This document shows, in pieces, positions 24,573 to 33,094 of a stretch of 64,000 nt of DNA. The notes below the pieces were generated by a model. That model saw only the letters and a list, made by a program, of their open reading frames with translations, had not been told where the DNA came from and made no database searches. Origin of the DNA: an uncultured Subdoligranulum sp. Its GTDB lineage: Bacteria; Bacillota; Clostridia; Oscillospirales; Ruminococcaceae. The DNA is taken from assembly GCA_900545545.1 (NCBI GenBank), contig UQZO01000008.1, positions 29,001 to 93,000 on the forward strand, written 5' to 3'. Positions within the stretch are counted from its first letter, which is position 1. Every line of letters starts with the position of its first letter. The translations under genes were made by a program, and so were the position numbers.

Positions 24573-25235
24573 GTGAAAAAATTATTTCTTGCCGCCCTTT
24601 GCGCCCTGCTGCTGGCAGGCTGCACCGAACCGGCCTCCCCGGCAGTGACCGCCACGCTCGCGCCCACGGCTGCACCGACCCCGACACCCACCGCCACGCC
24701 GGTGCCCACACCTGCGGTTCTCTCCGAGGAGGAAGAGAAAGCGGAGTTTCTCGCATTCTGGGAGGACTCCGGGATGAGCTCCCGGATCAACGACTCCAAC
24801 TGGACCGAGTATCTGGAGGAATCCCTCGGCTACTACTTTGTCGTTTCCATCTATCTGGAAAATCACGCTGAACGGCTGGGCGAGACCATCCTGTATGATA
24901 CCGACGGCGCGCCCTGTTTCCCCTATGAGGATTTTCTGGGCGCAGCCCAGGCCATCTTCGTAGAGGATACCGACTATACCGCCTATATCCCCAACGAACC
25001 CGGCCCCGAAGGCACCACGCGGGCGGCCTGGGGTTATGGGGACACCTACGTACATGCCGAGCTGGACGAAAACAGCTTTGTGCTGGACGGTGACACCATC
25101 ACCATCCAGGCGCTGCGCCGGTGGGTGGAGCCGGGCTACAGCGAGGACCTGGGTTTCCTGACTTACACCTTTGCCGTCCAGCCGGAGAACGAATATTGCC
25201 GTTACCGTCTGCTCTCGGTGGAAGAAGCCGCCTGA
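24573..25235 (+). CDS. lipoprotein of unknown function, second of a pair
   Basis: 220 aa. Lipobox LAGC, a shorter Pro/Thr/Ala tether (about residues 20-48), then an acidic domain (LSEEEEKAEFLAFWEDSG) with VDLEN-like strands and a C-terminal YTFAVQPENEYCRYRLLSV strand. The signal and tether resemble those of the preceding gene (60 bases upstream), suggesting duplication of the export module with different mature domains. SD AGGAGG. Function unknown. Confidence 0.7.
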   Translation: MKKLFLAALCALLLAGCTEPASPAVTATLAPTAAPTPTPTATPVPTPAVLSEEEEKAEFLAFWEDSGMSSRINDSNWTEYLEESLGYYFVVSIYLENHAERLGETILYDTDGAPCFPYEDFLGAAQAIFVEDTDYTAYIPNEPGPEGTTRAAWGYGDTYVHAELDENSFVLDGDTITIQALRRWVEPGYSEDLGFLTYTFAVQPENEYCRYRLLSVEEAA

Positions 25236-25249
25236 TAAAAACAAAAAAT

Positions 25250-25279
25250 GGGAGCGCCCCCAGGGGCGCCCCCTTTTTT
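25250..25279. terminator. bidirectional terminator between converging genes
   Basis: GGGAGCGCCCC (25250-25260) pairs with GGGGCGCCCC (25263-25272), flanked by A-runs on the left and six T on the right. It serves the lipoprotein pair and the PTS gene. Confidence 0.85.
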
Positions 25280-25297
25280 GTTTGCCTGCGGCAGGGT

Positions 25298-27433
25298 TTA
25301 CTCTACCCGCAGCAGGTCTTGGCCGGGCTTCACTTCGCCCTCGGCCAGCGTCTTGACGGCCGTATAGCGGTCGGTGTTGCAGACGATCAGCGGGGTGGTG
25401 ACCAGATAGCCCGCCGCCTTGATGGCGTCGATGTCGAAGCTGATGAGCAGGTCGCCCTTCTTGACCTTCTGGCCGTTCTTCACATGGGCGGTGAAGTGCT
25501 CGCCGTTCAGCTTGACGGTGTCGATGCCGATGTGCAGCAGCAGCTCGGCACCGCCCTCGGTCACCAGACCGATGGCATGGTGGGTATCAAACAGATTATC
25601 CACGGTGGCATCCGCCGGGGCGCAGAGCTTGCCCTCGGTGGGTTCGATGGCCACGCCGTCGCCCAGCACGCCGGAGGCGAAGGCTTCATCCTTCACATCA
25701 GCCATGGCGACCACGGTACCGGCCAGATGGGCACCAAAAGTTTCAGCGGGGACAGCCTCCTTGGGGGCCTCTTCCTTTTTGGCAGGCGCTTCCGCCGGGG
25801 CCGGGGCCTCGATGGCCGCAGGGGCATCGGAAGCGGGGCTTTCCATATAGTCCACGAGGTTGGACTTGATAACGGCAACCTGCGGTCCGTAGATGACCTG
25901 GATGCCGTTGCCCTTGTGCACCACGCCGGAAGCACCGCTCTGGCGCAGCATGGCGTCGTTGACCTTGTCGGCGTCCACCACCGTCACACGCAGACGGGTG
26001 GCGCAGCAGTCCACGTCGGAGATGTTGGCCTTGCCGCCCAGACCCTGGAGGATCAGAGCCGAAACATGGTCGTTGCTGTTGGCACCGGCGGCATCGGGGC
26101 CGACGCCGGTCTTTTCCTTGAAGTCGGCGCGGGTGTAGAGTTTCGCCTCACCATCGCCCTCCTCGCGGCCGGGGGTCATGAGGTTCATCTTGGTGATCAT
26201 GAAGTAGAAGGTGAAGTAGTAGAGCACAAAGTAGAAGACACCGACGATGACCACCCAGATCCAGTGGGTCTTTTCGTTGCCCTGCAGGATGCCGAAGAGG
26301 GTCAGGTCAATGAGGCCGCCGGAGAAGGTCATACCCACGCCCACGTTAAAGATGTGCATGAGCATGTAGGCCAGACCGGCATAGACGCAGTGGACGGCGT
26401 ACATGGCAGGCGCCACAAAGAGGAAGGTGAATTCCAGGGGTTCGGTGATACCGGTGAGCATGGAGGTCAGCGCGGCAGAGAGCAGCAGACCGGCAACGAC
26501 CTTGCGCTTTTCGGGGCGGGCGGCGCGGTACATGGCCAGCGCGGCGCCGGGCAGGCCGAAGATCATGAGGGGGAACTTACCTGCCATAAAGCGGGTAGCG
26601 GAAACCGAGAATTCCACGGTGTTCTTGGAGGCCAGCTCGGCGAAGAAGATGTTCTGAGCGCCCTGTACGGTGACACCGTCGATGACGGCGGTGCCGCCCA
26701 CGCTGGTCTGCCAGAAGGGGATATAGAACACATGGTGCAGGCCGAAGGGGATCAGCGCACGCTCGATGAGGCCGTAGAGCCAGGTGCCTGCGTAGCCGGA
26801 AACGAGGACCAGGTTGCCCAGCATCGAGATACCGGTCTGGACCACAGGCCAGATGTAGAACATCAGGATGCCCACCACCAGGTAGACGGCGGTGCAGACG
26901 ATGGGCACAAAGCGGGTGCCGCCGAAGAAGGAGAGCACCTGGGGCAGCTGGGTCTTATAGAAGCGGTTGTGCAGGGCCGCCACACCCAGGCCGACGATGA
27001 TACCGCCGAAAACGCCCATCTGCAGGGTGGTGATGCCCAGCATGGAGGTGGTGCTGTTGGCGGGCATGGCTTCCACGCCGCCGGCGGCGTTGATCATGGC
27101 GGAGATGGCGGTGTTCATGACCAGGTAGGCGATGGCGCCGGACAGGGCGGCGACTTCCTTTTCCTTTTTGGCCATGCCGATGGCAACACCCATGGCAAAG
27201 AGCAGCGCCAGGTTGTTGAAAACGGCGCTGCCGCACTGGTTCATGATATCCAGCACGGTGTAGATGGGCGTGCCCTGGTGGATGATGCCGGTGAGGCCGT
27301 AGGCTTCCAGCATGGTCTCGTTGGTGAACGAGCTGCCGATGCCCAGCAGCAGGCCGGCGACCGGCAGCAGGGCGATGGGCAGCATAAACGAACGGCCCAC
27401 GCGCTGCAGAACGCCAAAGATTTTGTCTTTCAT
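25298..27433 (-). CDS. PTS glucose-family EIICBA transporter
   Basis: 711 aa. Domain order C-B-A: EIIC membrane domain residues 1-420 (about ten helices; GITEPLEF motif near 328), EIIB around residues 450-530 with phospho-cysteine Cys477 (CATRLRV), an Ala/Pro/Glu linker (about 535-565) and EIIA (570-711) with phospho-histidine His634 (LLLHIGIDTVKL). Same order as Bacillus PtsG; glucose, N-acetylglucosamine or a related hexose is likely, and sequence alone does not decide. Preceded by a RAT/terminator, so expression needs the adjacent antiterminator. Confidence 0.92.
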   Translation of the reverse strand: MKDKIFGVLQRVGRSFMLPIALLPVAGLLLGIGSSFTNETMLEAYGLTGIIHQGTPIYTVLDIMNQCGSAVFNNLALLFAMGVAIGMAKKEKEVAALSGAIAYLVMNTAISAMINAAGGVEAMPANSTTSMLGITTLQMGVFGGIIVGLGVAALHNRFYKTQLPQVLSFFGGTRFVPIVCTAVYLVVGILMFYIWPVVQTGISMLGNLVLVSGYAGTWLYGLIERALIPFGLHHVFYIPFWQTSVGGTAVIDGVTVQGAQNIFFAELASKNTVEFSVSATRFMAGKFPLMIFGLPGAALAMYRAARPEKRKVVAGLLLSAALTSMLTGITEPLEFTFLFVAPAMYAVHCVYAGLAYMLMHIFNVGVGMTFSGGLIDLTLFGILQGNEKTHWIWVVIVGVFYFVLYYFTFYFMITKMNLMTPGREEGDGEAKLYTRADFKEKTGVGPDAAGANSNDHVSALILQGLGGKANISDVDCCATRLRVTVVDADKVNDAMLRQSGASGVVHKGNGIQVIYGPQVAVIKSNLVDYMESPASDAPAAIEAPAPAEAPAKKEEAPKEAVPAETFGAHLAGTVVAMADVKDEAFASGVLGDGVAIEPTEGKLCAPADATVDNLFDTHHAIGLVTEGGAELLLHIGIDTVKLNGEHFTAHVKNGQKVKKGDLLISFDIDAIKAAGYLVTTPLIVCNTDRYTAVKTLAEGEVKPGQDLLRVE

Positions 27434-27480
27434 ACAGGTTCCTCCTATTTCTTATAAAAAATATAAACAGGGATGTATAT

Positions 27481-27534
27481 AAAAACAGACCCATACAACT
27501 CCCCCGCACGGCGGCGGCGAAGTCATACAGGTCT
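27481..27534 (-). terminator. RAT-overlapping terminator upstream of the PTS gene
   Basis: On the minus strand AGACC...ACT (from 27534) forms a 14-bp stem, including several G-U pairs, with AGTTGTATGGGTCT (ending 27487), followed by TGTTTTT. Its 5' arm shares AGACC with the RAT, so the two structures exclude each other. Confidence 0.82.
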
Positions 27535-27566
27535 AGCCTACACAGCAAACGGTGCAGTAACTATCC
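27529..27566 (-). promoter_or_regulatory. RAT antiterminator site of the PTS gene
   Basis: Starts GGATAGTTACTGC (27566-27554) and ends AGGCTAGACCT (27539-27529), matching the two sides of LicT/GlcT/BglG RATs (GGATTGTTACTGC...GCAGGCAAAACC) with a longer centre. Expected to bind the dimeric antiterminator and block the overlapping terminator. Confidence 0.78.
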
Positions 27567-27587
27567 AAATTCAGTTTTGGGGGCGGC

Positions 27588-28454
27588 TCAGGGGGAGATT
27601 TCATGCAGATCACCCGCCACACGTTTCAGATGGATGGTCAGGTAGATGAGTTCTTCCTGGGAGAGGGTCTGGTTCCAGGTTTTCTGGATGTATTCGGCCA
27701 CGCACTGGGCGCATTTGTAATGCTCCTTGCAGTTGCGGGCGATCAGCGCGCGGAAAGCCGCGTCGCTCTCGTTGTCGGAGTCGGTCATCATCTTGCCCTG
27801 GAACAGGCGCTGGGCAAAGTAGCGCAGATGCACCACAAACCGGTGAAAGCTCAGGGATTCCCGGTCAAAGGCGCCCAGGTCCCGGTAGTAGTATTCCACC
27901 ACCTGGATGACCCCTTCGATGAGGCGGGTGATATCGTACATCTCGCTCATATCGGTGTTGAGCTCGGCGTTGACGATGTGCAGCGCAATGAAGGCTGCCT
28001 CGTCGGGGTTGAGCTCCACCCCGCACCGCTCTTTTACCATGGTCAGGCAGCGCTGGCCCAGCTGGTACTCGGTGGGATAATAGCAAAGGATGCTGCCCGC
28101 CAGCGGATTTTTGAACTCGATGCCCTGGGCTTTGCGCTGGATAGCAAAGCTGATGTGATCCGCCAGGGTGATGAGCAAGCTTTCGTTGAGGGGCTGCGGG
28201 ATGGCGGCCTTGATCTCGGCGATCATGGCCTCGGTCAGGTCCAGATGCTCCAGAGGGATCTGCTCCACCAGCTCCCGCAGACGGCGCTGGCCGGATTTAC
28301 CCTCCATGCGGTAGACCTTTTCCACCTGGGCGGGGTCCACGAACTGCGCAACCTTGCGGCCAAATCCCAATCCCCTGCCGGTGACGATCATCTCGTTGCC
28401 TTTTTCATCGATCACACACAGGATGTTGTTGTTGATGACCTTTTTGATGCGCAT
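27588..28454 (-). CDS. BglG/LicT/GlcT-family transcription antiterminator
   Basis: 288 aa. N-terminal CAT RNA-binding domain (MRIKKVINNNILCVIDEKGNE, residues 1-55) and two PTS regulation domains with the conserved histidines (DHISFAIQRK and LHIVNAELN in PRD1; FVVHLRYFAQRLF and LTIHLKRV in PRD2). Phosphorylation by the PTS sets its dimer state; the active dimer binds RATs. Two RATs lie nearby, one before this gene and one before the PTS gene, so it should control both. SD GGAGAGGAGG. Confidence 0.92.
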   Translation of the reverse strand: MRIKKVINNNILCVIDEKGNEMIVTGRGLGFGRKVAQFVDPAQVEKVYRMEGKSGQRRLRELVEQIPLEHLDLTEAMIAEIKAAIPQPLNESLLITLADHISFAIQRKAQGIEFKNPLAGSILCYYPTEYQLGQRCLTMVKERCGVELNPDEAAFIALHIVNAELNTDMSEMYDITRLIEGVIQVVEYYYRDLGAFDRESLSFHRFVVHLRYFAQRLFQGKMMTDSDNESDAAFRALIARNCKEHYKCAQCVAEYIQKTWNQTLSQEELIYLTIHLKRVAGDLHEISP

Positions 28455-28484
28455 CGCTTCGCCCTCCTCTCCGCCGGGGCAGGC

Positions 28485-28554
28485 AAAAAAAATAACCAGC
28501 CCCCTAAAATCCCATTCCTGACAAAACAGAAGAAGATCCTAACGGAGTTGGTCT
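28485..28554 (-). terminator. RAT-overlapping terminator upstream of the antiterminator gene
   Basis: On the minus strand GACCAACTCC (from 28553) pairs with GGGGGCTGGTT (one mismatch) and is followed by eight T after an A (28492-28485). The 5' arm overlaps the RAT end. Confidence 0.78.
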
Positions 28555-28578
28555 AGCCCGCATTACCGGTAACAATCC
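28550..28578 (-). promoter_or_regulatory. RAT antiterminator site of the antiterminator gene itself
   Basis: 29 bases beginning GGATTGTTACCGG (28578-28566), loop TAAT, ending GCGGGCTAGACC (28561-28550). This is a close match to the LicT/BglG RAT consensus in length and in both arms. It implies autoregulation. Confidence 0.88.
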
Positions 28579-28615
28579 AACAGGGCCCCACACGGGCCGC
28601 TTGCTATCTGTGAAA

Positions 28616-28644
28616 AGAATAACACACTCCGGCGGCGAAGTCAA
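28616..28644 (-). promoter_or_regulatory. promoter of the antiterminator gene
   Basis: TTGACT (28644-28639), 17 bases, TATTCT (28621-28616) on the minus strand. Confidence 0.75.
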
Positions 28645-28800
28645 CCGTTTGTGCGCTGTGCCGCGCCGTTTTCGTCAGAGTGCTTAATTTTCCGCCGCTT
28701 CTTTGGGCAGTTTGGCAAAGACGAGCTTTTGCACCGCACGGCAGGGATGGTTTGCGGCGCAGGATTTTTTTGTGCGGCACAAATTTTACATTCACTTACC

Positions 28801-28829
28801 TTGCACCGGTCCGCCGCCGGGTGTATGCT
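28801..28829 (+). promoter_or_regulatory. promoter of the frameshifted gene
   Basis: TTGCAC (28801-28806), 17 bases, TATGCT (28824-28829), then AAAGGGAGG before the ATG at 28861. Confidence 0.65.
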
Positions 28830-28860
28830 GAAACCGTACCTATTAAAGGGAGGCATCGCC

Positions 28861-29836
28861 ATGGAAGAAGTCAACCGCACACCGCAGCCCGGCGAAGCGC
28901 CGCTTACCGCCGCGCAGCAATCTGCCGATCACACCGACCCAGCACCTTGGGTCCGGCTGGAGCCGGGCGACTTTTCCGGTTCGTGGCAGCTGCATCGGGG
29001 CGCCACCATCGCCACCGCAGGAGCGCTCCATCCCCGTGCCCGTCGCGGGTGAGCCCACCATCCGCTGGCAAAGCGATACCTGCTGTGCCGTGACCTACCA
29101 GTCCCCTGACGGCACACTCGGGGTACAACTGGTGGATGGCACTTCAAGCCGGTCTGCCGTGCGGCTTGACCCAGACCCGCCCACCGGCAGCTGGGCGCAG
29201 TACCCGATTTTCTCCAACCCCGGCATCACGCTGCGGTGGGATGCCGACAACAGCTGCTACCGGCTGCTTACCGATGCCGGGGAATCGGTGTATACCGATT
29301 GGCAGGAGTTTGACGGACTGGGTCTTGCCCTGTGCAACGACAGCGGGCAGCCCGAATGGACGCTGACTGCCGACCGCGGGAAGTTCTGGGACCCCGACAA
29401 CGTCAACCCCGAAGGACCGGTGCTGCTGCTTTACCCCGTGACGATGGACGACTACGCCACCCGTACCCCACTCTATCCGGTCGAGGAGGAAGTTTCCGTA
29501 CCCGACACCGCCGTGCCCGCCGCGACCCCTGCACCGGCCGAGACTGCTCTGCCCGCTCCCAGCCCCACAGCGGCACCGGAGCCCACCTTTGACGACACCG
29601 TCGACGTCTGCCTGAACGAGGGCGGGCTCTACTTTACCTGGGACGGCGGCGCCACCTGGAAGGAATTGCCGGTGAATTTTGCTTCCAGCGGGCTGACCGT
29701 CGCCGCCCGGCTGACCAGTTTTACCAGGCAGGGCGATGAATGGCGGATGACCGTCACGCAGGAGCCCTACGGCCGACAGGACCTCGTCTTTCGGACCAAC
29801 GCGCCGGACGGGCCCTGGGCCTACGTCAAGCCCTGA
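28861..29836 (+). pseudogene. frameshifted gene of unknown function with an Asp-box-like motif
   Basis: Promoter and strong SD lead to the ATG at 28861, but that frame ends at 29052 after 63 residues (MEEVNRTPQPGEAP...). The next frame is open from about 29018, through GTG 29036, to a stop at 29836 and continues a plausible protein (GEPTIRWQSD, DADNSCYRLLTDAGESVY, a Pro/Ala/Thr linker near 29500-29580, and YFTWDGGATWKEL, an Asp-box/BNR-like motif). The switch falls around 29015-29025. It may be a true mutation, an assembly error or a +1 frameshift; a separate gene from GTG 29036 is possible (AGGAG 12 bases upstream). No signal peptide is visible. Confidence 0.6.
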
Positions 29837-29868
29837 GTTGCTTTTCCACATTTTATCCCGATTGTCCC

Positions 29869-29897
29869 TTGCGCAGCGCGCCGCCATAAGGTATAGT
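29869..29897 (+). promoter_or_regulatory. promoter of the AI-2E family gene
   Basis: TTGCGC (29869-29874), 17 bases, TATAGT (29892-29897). A palindrome GTATAG-TAATG-CTATAC (29891-29907) covers the -10. Confidence 0.6.
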
Positions 29898-29931
29898 AAT
29901 GCTATACGTCTGACAAGAAAGGATCGTTTCC

Positions 29932-31053
29932 ATGCAGAATAAAAAACCCTGGCTGTATCTGGCGGCGGTGGCCGTCGTGCTGCTGGCGCTGAAATACAGC
30001 GATACCCTGTTCGGCGGCATCCGGCTGTTCTTCTCGCTGCTGGTGCCGCTGTTCATCGGCTGCGGCGTGGCCTATGTGCTCAACATCCTGGTCGCCCGGC
30101 TGGAAAAACTGCCCCCGCTGCACAATCCCCAGTCCAAAGTCTATCCCTTCCGCCGGGGCATCAGCATCACCGGCGCGCTGCTCATCATCCTGCTGGTGCT
30201 GGCCTTGCTGGTCGTGATCATCATTCCGCAGATCGTGGATGCCTTCCGCGTCATGCTGGTCAACGTGCCCCCCGCCGTGAACGAGTTCCTGGCCTGGCTG
30301 AACTCCCTGAACATCGACCTGCCCCAGCTGGAGACCTGGCTGCGCTCCCTGAACGTGAACTGGCCGGAGCTGCTCCAGAAAGCCACCACCTACCTGACCT
30401 CCGGTGTGGGGGATGTGTTCAACTCCGCCATCGGCCTTGTGAGCAGCGTGGGCGGTGTGGTGATGCAGGTCATCATCAGCGTGATCTTCGCCCTCTACAT
30501 TCTTGCCGGTAAGGAGCGGCTGGGCCGCCAGTTCCACGCCCTGGCCGACACCTACCTGCCCGCCGGCGTCTGCAGCCGTCTGTGGTATGTGCTGGATGTC
30601 GCCCACGATACCTTTACCAAATTCTTTGTGGGCCAGTTCACCGAGGCCATCATCATCGGCGTGCTGTGCACCCTGGGCATGATGCTGTTCCGGCTGCCCT
30701 ACGCCACCATGATCGGCACCCTGGTGGGGGCCACGGCCCTGCTGCCGGTGGTGGGCGCTTACCTGGGCGCTGCGGTGGGCGCCTTCATGATCCTGACCGT
30801 CAACCCGCTGCAGGCCCTCGGCTTTCTGATCTTCATTGCCATTCTGCAGCAGCTGGAAGGCAACCTCATCTACCCCCGTGTGGTGGGCACCTCCATCGGG
30901 CTGCCGGGCATCTGGGTGCTGACCGCCGTGACCCTGGGCGGCGGCATCGGCGGCATTGCCGGTATGCTGCTGGCTGTGCCGGTCACCGCCACCATCTACC
31001 GTCTGGTGCGGGCCGATGTGCGCCAGCGCCGGGCCGTCCCCGCCAAAACTTGA
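29932..31053 (+). CDS. AI-2E/PerM family membrane transporter
   Basis: 373 aa with about eight membrane helices and a soluble segment between helices 3 and 4 (LNSLNIDLPQLETWLRSLNVNW). The C-terminal half has the family signature FVGQFTEAIIIGVLCTLGM and GFLIFIAILQQLEGNLIYPRVVG. The family includes TqsA (AI-2 export) and YtvI; substrates vary and many act in ion or sporulation-related export, so AI-2 is not implied. SD AAAGGA; terminator follows. Confidence 0.88.
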   Translation: MQNKKPWLYLAAVAVVLLALKYSDTLFGGIRLFFSLLVPLFIGCGVAYVLNILVARLEKLPPLHNPQSKVYPFRRGISITGALLIILLVLALLVVIIIPQIVDAFRVMLVNVPPAVNEFLAWLNSLNIDLPQLETWLRSLNVNWPELLQKATTYLTSGVGDVFNSAIGLVSSVGGVVMQVIISVIFALYILAGKERLGRQFHALADTYLPAGVCSRLWYVLDVAHDTFTKFFVGQFTEAIIIGVLCTLGMMLFRLPYATMIGTLVGATALLPVVGAYLGAAVGAFMILTVNPLQALGFLIFIAILQQLEGNLIYPRVVGTSIGLPGIWVLTAVTLGGGIGGIAGMLLAVPVTATIYRLVRADVRQRRAVPAKT

Positions 31054-31079
31054 CATTTGTTTTACGTTGCTTTTCCCCT

Positions 31080-31117
31080 CCCCTTGGGCAGAATTTTTCT
31101 GCCCAAGGGGATTTTTT
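31080..31117 (+). terminator. intrinsic terminator after the AI-2E family gene
   Basis: CCCCTTGGGCAGAA (31080-31093) pairs with TTCTGCCCAAGGGG (31097-31110), then A and six T. Confidence 0.92.
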
Positions 31118-31152
31118 GTATCCGGCGGCCTGTGCCCCCATGCAGCAGGCCT

Positions 31153-31196
31153 GCGGATTTTTTACAAAAAGGCTTTCTCCTTGGCGGATTTTTTAC
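31153..31196 (+). repeat. 13-bp direct repeats upstream of the alkaline phosphatase promoter
   Basis: GCGGATTTTTTAC occurs at 31153-31165 and again at 31184-31196, 31 bases apart (about three helical turns), ending 22 bases before the -35. Each copy contains a TTTAC Pho-box-like core. Candidate regulator binding sites. Confidence 0.5.
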
Positions 31197-31218
31197 GATG
31201 ATTTGACTGCCCCATGGT

Positions 31219-31247
31219 TTCGACACGTTGGGCCACCCACGTATAAT
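31219..31247 (+). promoter_or_regulatory. alkaline phosphatase promoter
   Basis: TTCGAC (31219-31224), 17 bases, TATAAT (31242-31247). Confidence 0.7.
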
Positions 31248-31334
31248 GGGCCTTGGCAAGCGGCCAGGGGCCGCTGTGCTGCCGGGTGGTCCCGGCCGAT
31301 CATAGAGAAAAGAAAGTAAGGAGAGTCAACAACT

Positions 31335-32957
31335 ATGCAGAACCTGAGCAAACGCGCCCTGGCCCTGCTGGGTGCCGCGGCCATGTCCGCCAGCCTGGCA
31401 GCCTGCGGCAGCACCGCTTCCACCAGCACCGCCAGCGAGTCCACCGCGGCTACCCCCGCCGCCGAGACCGCTGCCGCCACCGCCGAGACTTCCGCCAAGA
31501 CCCCCAAGTACATTTTCCTGTTCATCGGCGACGGCATGAGCTACCCCCAGATCCAGAGCACCAACTACTACCTGAGTGCCCTGCAGAACGGTACCAGCAT
31601 GGGCGGCGACGGCGCGATCCTGCAGCATGAAGACGCCCTGACCTTCCTGGACTTCCCCGTGGTGGGCAGCGCCCAGACCTACGACAGCACCTCCTTCTGC
31701 CCCGACTCGGCCTCCACGGCCACCTCGCTGTCCACCGGCCACAAGACCTACTCCGGCACCATCAACATGGACGAGACCGGCACCGTGGCCTATGAGACCA
31801 TCAGCGAAAAGCTGAAGGACCAGAAAGGCTACAAGATCGGCGTGGTGTCCAGCGTCAACATCAACCACGCCACCCCCGCCGCCTTCTACTGCCACCAGGC
31901 CAGCCGCTCCAACTACTATGACATCGGCCTGGAGATGATCGACAGCAACTTTGACTACTTTGCGGGCGGCGCCCTGCTGGAGCCCACCGGCGCCGACGAG
32001 GACCAGACCGACCTGTACACCCTGGCTGCCGAAGCGGGCTACACCGTGGCCAAGACCCAGGCGGAAGCCGAGGCCATCACCGCCGACACCGGCAAGGCCA
32101 TCCTGATCGACGAGCACCTGGCCGACGACGATGCCATGCATTATGAGCTGGACCGCACCGACGACATGTGGAGCCTGGCCGACTACGTGGACAAAGGCAT
32201 TGAAGTGCTGGACAACGACACCGGCTTCTTCATGATGGTGGAGGGCGGCAAGATCGACTGGGCCTGCCACGCCAACGACGCCGGTTCCACCATGCATGAC
32301 ACCCAGGCCCTCTCCGACGCCGTGGATGAGGCCGTGGAGTTCTACAACGAGCACCCCGACGAGACACTGATCCTGGTGACCGGCGACCACGAAACCGGCG
32401 GCCTGACCATCGGCTATGCGGGCACCAACTACGACACCTTCCTGCAGAACCTGGCCAACCAGAAGATCAGCTACGCCAAGTTCGACAGCGACTATGTGGC
32501 CGCTTACAAAGAGAACAACACCCCCTTTGAGGACGTTCTGGTGGATGTGCAGAACCTGTTCGGCCTGACCACCGAGGAAGCCTCCGGCCAGCAGGGCGAG
32601 ACCGGTGTGACCACCGACAACGCCAGCAGCCACCCCACCGGCGTGACCAGCGGTTCTTTGGTTATGACCGACTACGAGCTGCAGAAACTGCGCGACGCCT
32701 ACGACCTGACCATGACCAAGACCGAGGACACCGAGCTGACCCAGGAAGAGTATGTGCTCTACGGTTCCTACGAGCCGCTGAGCGTCACCATCACCCACAT
32801 CCTGAACAACAAGTCCGGCATCAGCTTTACCAGCTACAGCCACACCGGCCTGCCGGTGGCCGTCTTCGCCATGGGCGCCGGCCAGGATCTGTTCCAGGGC
32901 TACTATGACAACACCCAGGTCTACTTCAACCTGGCCGAGCTGACCGGCGTGGCCTGA
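31335..32957 (+). CDS. phoA: lipoprotein alkaline phosphatase
   Basis: 540 aa. Lipobox LAAC (Cys24) and a Ser/Thr/Ala tether to about residue 55. Catalytic core: IGDGMS (metal Asp66), PDSASTATSLSTGHK with nucleophile Ser125, then MVEGGKIDWACHAND and VTGDHETGG metal motifs, all in PhoA-family order. It would free phosphate from organic esters on the outer face of the membrane, feeding the Pst and Na/Pi importers at 4-10 kb. Monocistronic with its own promoter. Confidence 0.93.
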   Translation: MQNLSKRALALLGAAAMSASLAACGSTASTSTASESTAATPAAETAAATAETSAKTPKYIFLFIGDGMSYPQIQSTNYYLSALQNGTSMGGDGAILQHEDALTFLDFPVVGSAQTYDSTSFCPDSASTATSLSTGHKTYSGTINMDETGTVAYETISEKLKDQKGYKIGVVSSVNINHATPAAFYCHQASRSNYYDIGLEMIDSNFDYFAGGALLEPTGADEDQTDLYTLAAEAGYTVAKTQAEAEAITADTGKAILIDEHLADDDAMHYELDRTDDMWSLADYVDKGIEVLDNDTGFFMMVEGGKIDWACHANDAGSTMHDTQALSDAVDEAVEFYNEHPDETLILVTGDHETGGLTIGYAGTNYDTFLQNLANQKISYAKFDSDYVAAYKENNTPFEDVLVDVQNLFGLTTEEASGQQGETGVTTDNASSHPTGVTSGSLVMTDYELQKLRDAYDLTMTKTEDTELTQEEYVLYGSYEPLSVTITHILNNKSGISFTSYSHTGLPVAVFAMGAGQDLFQGYYDNTQVYFNLAELTGVA

Positions 32958-33094
32958 GCCCCGGTCTGAGCAGAGCCTTTCCAGGACCCCCTCTTGTTGA
33001 CAACAGCGCGACCCCGCAGTGCTATGCGCCGCGGGGCCGTACTGCGTGCGGGGTATTGTTTGAAAAAAATCTTTGGTTTAGGAGAATCCAGATT

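Noticed and set aside
25121..27457. Open frame of 778 codons on the plus strand
   Set aside because: It is antisense to the PTS EIICBA gene and has the same His/Gly-rich shadow composition.
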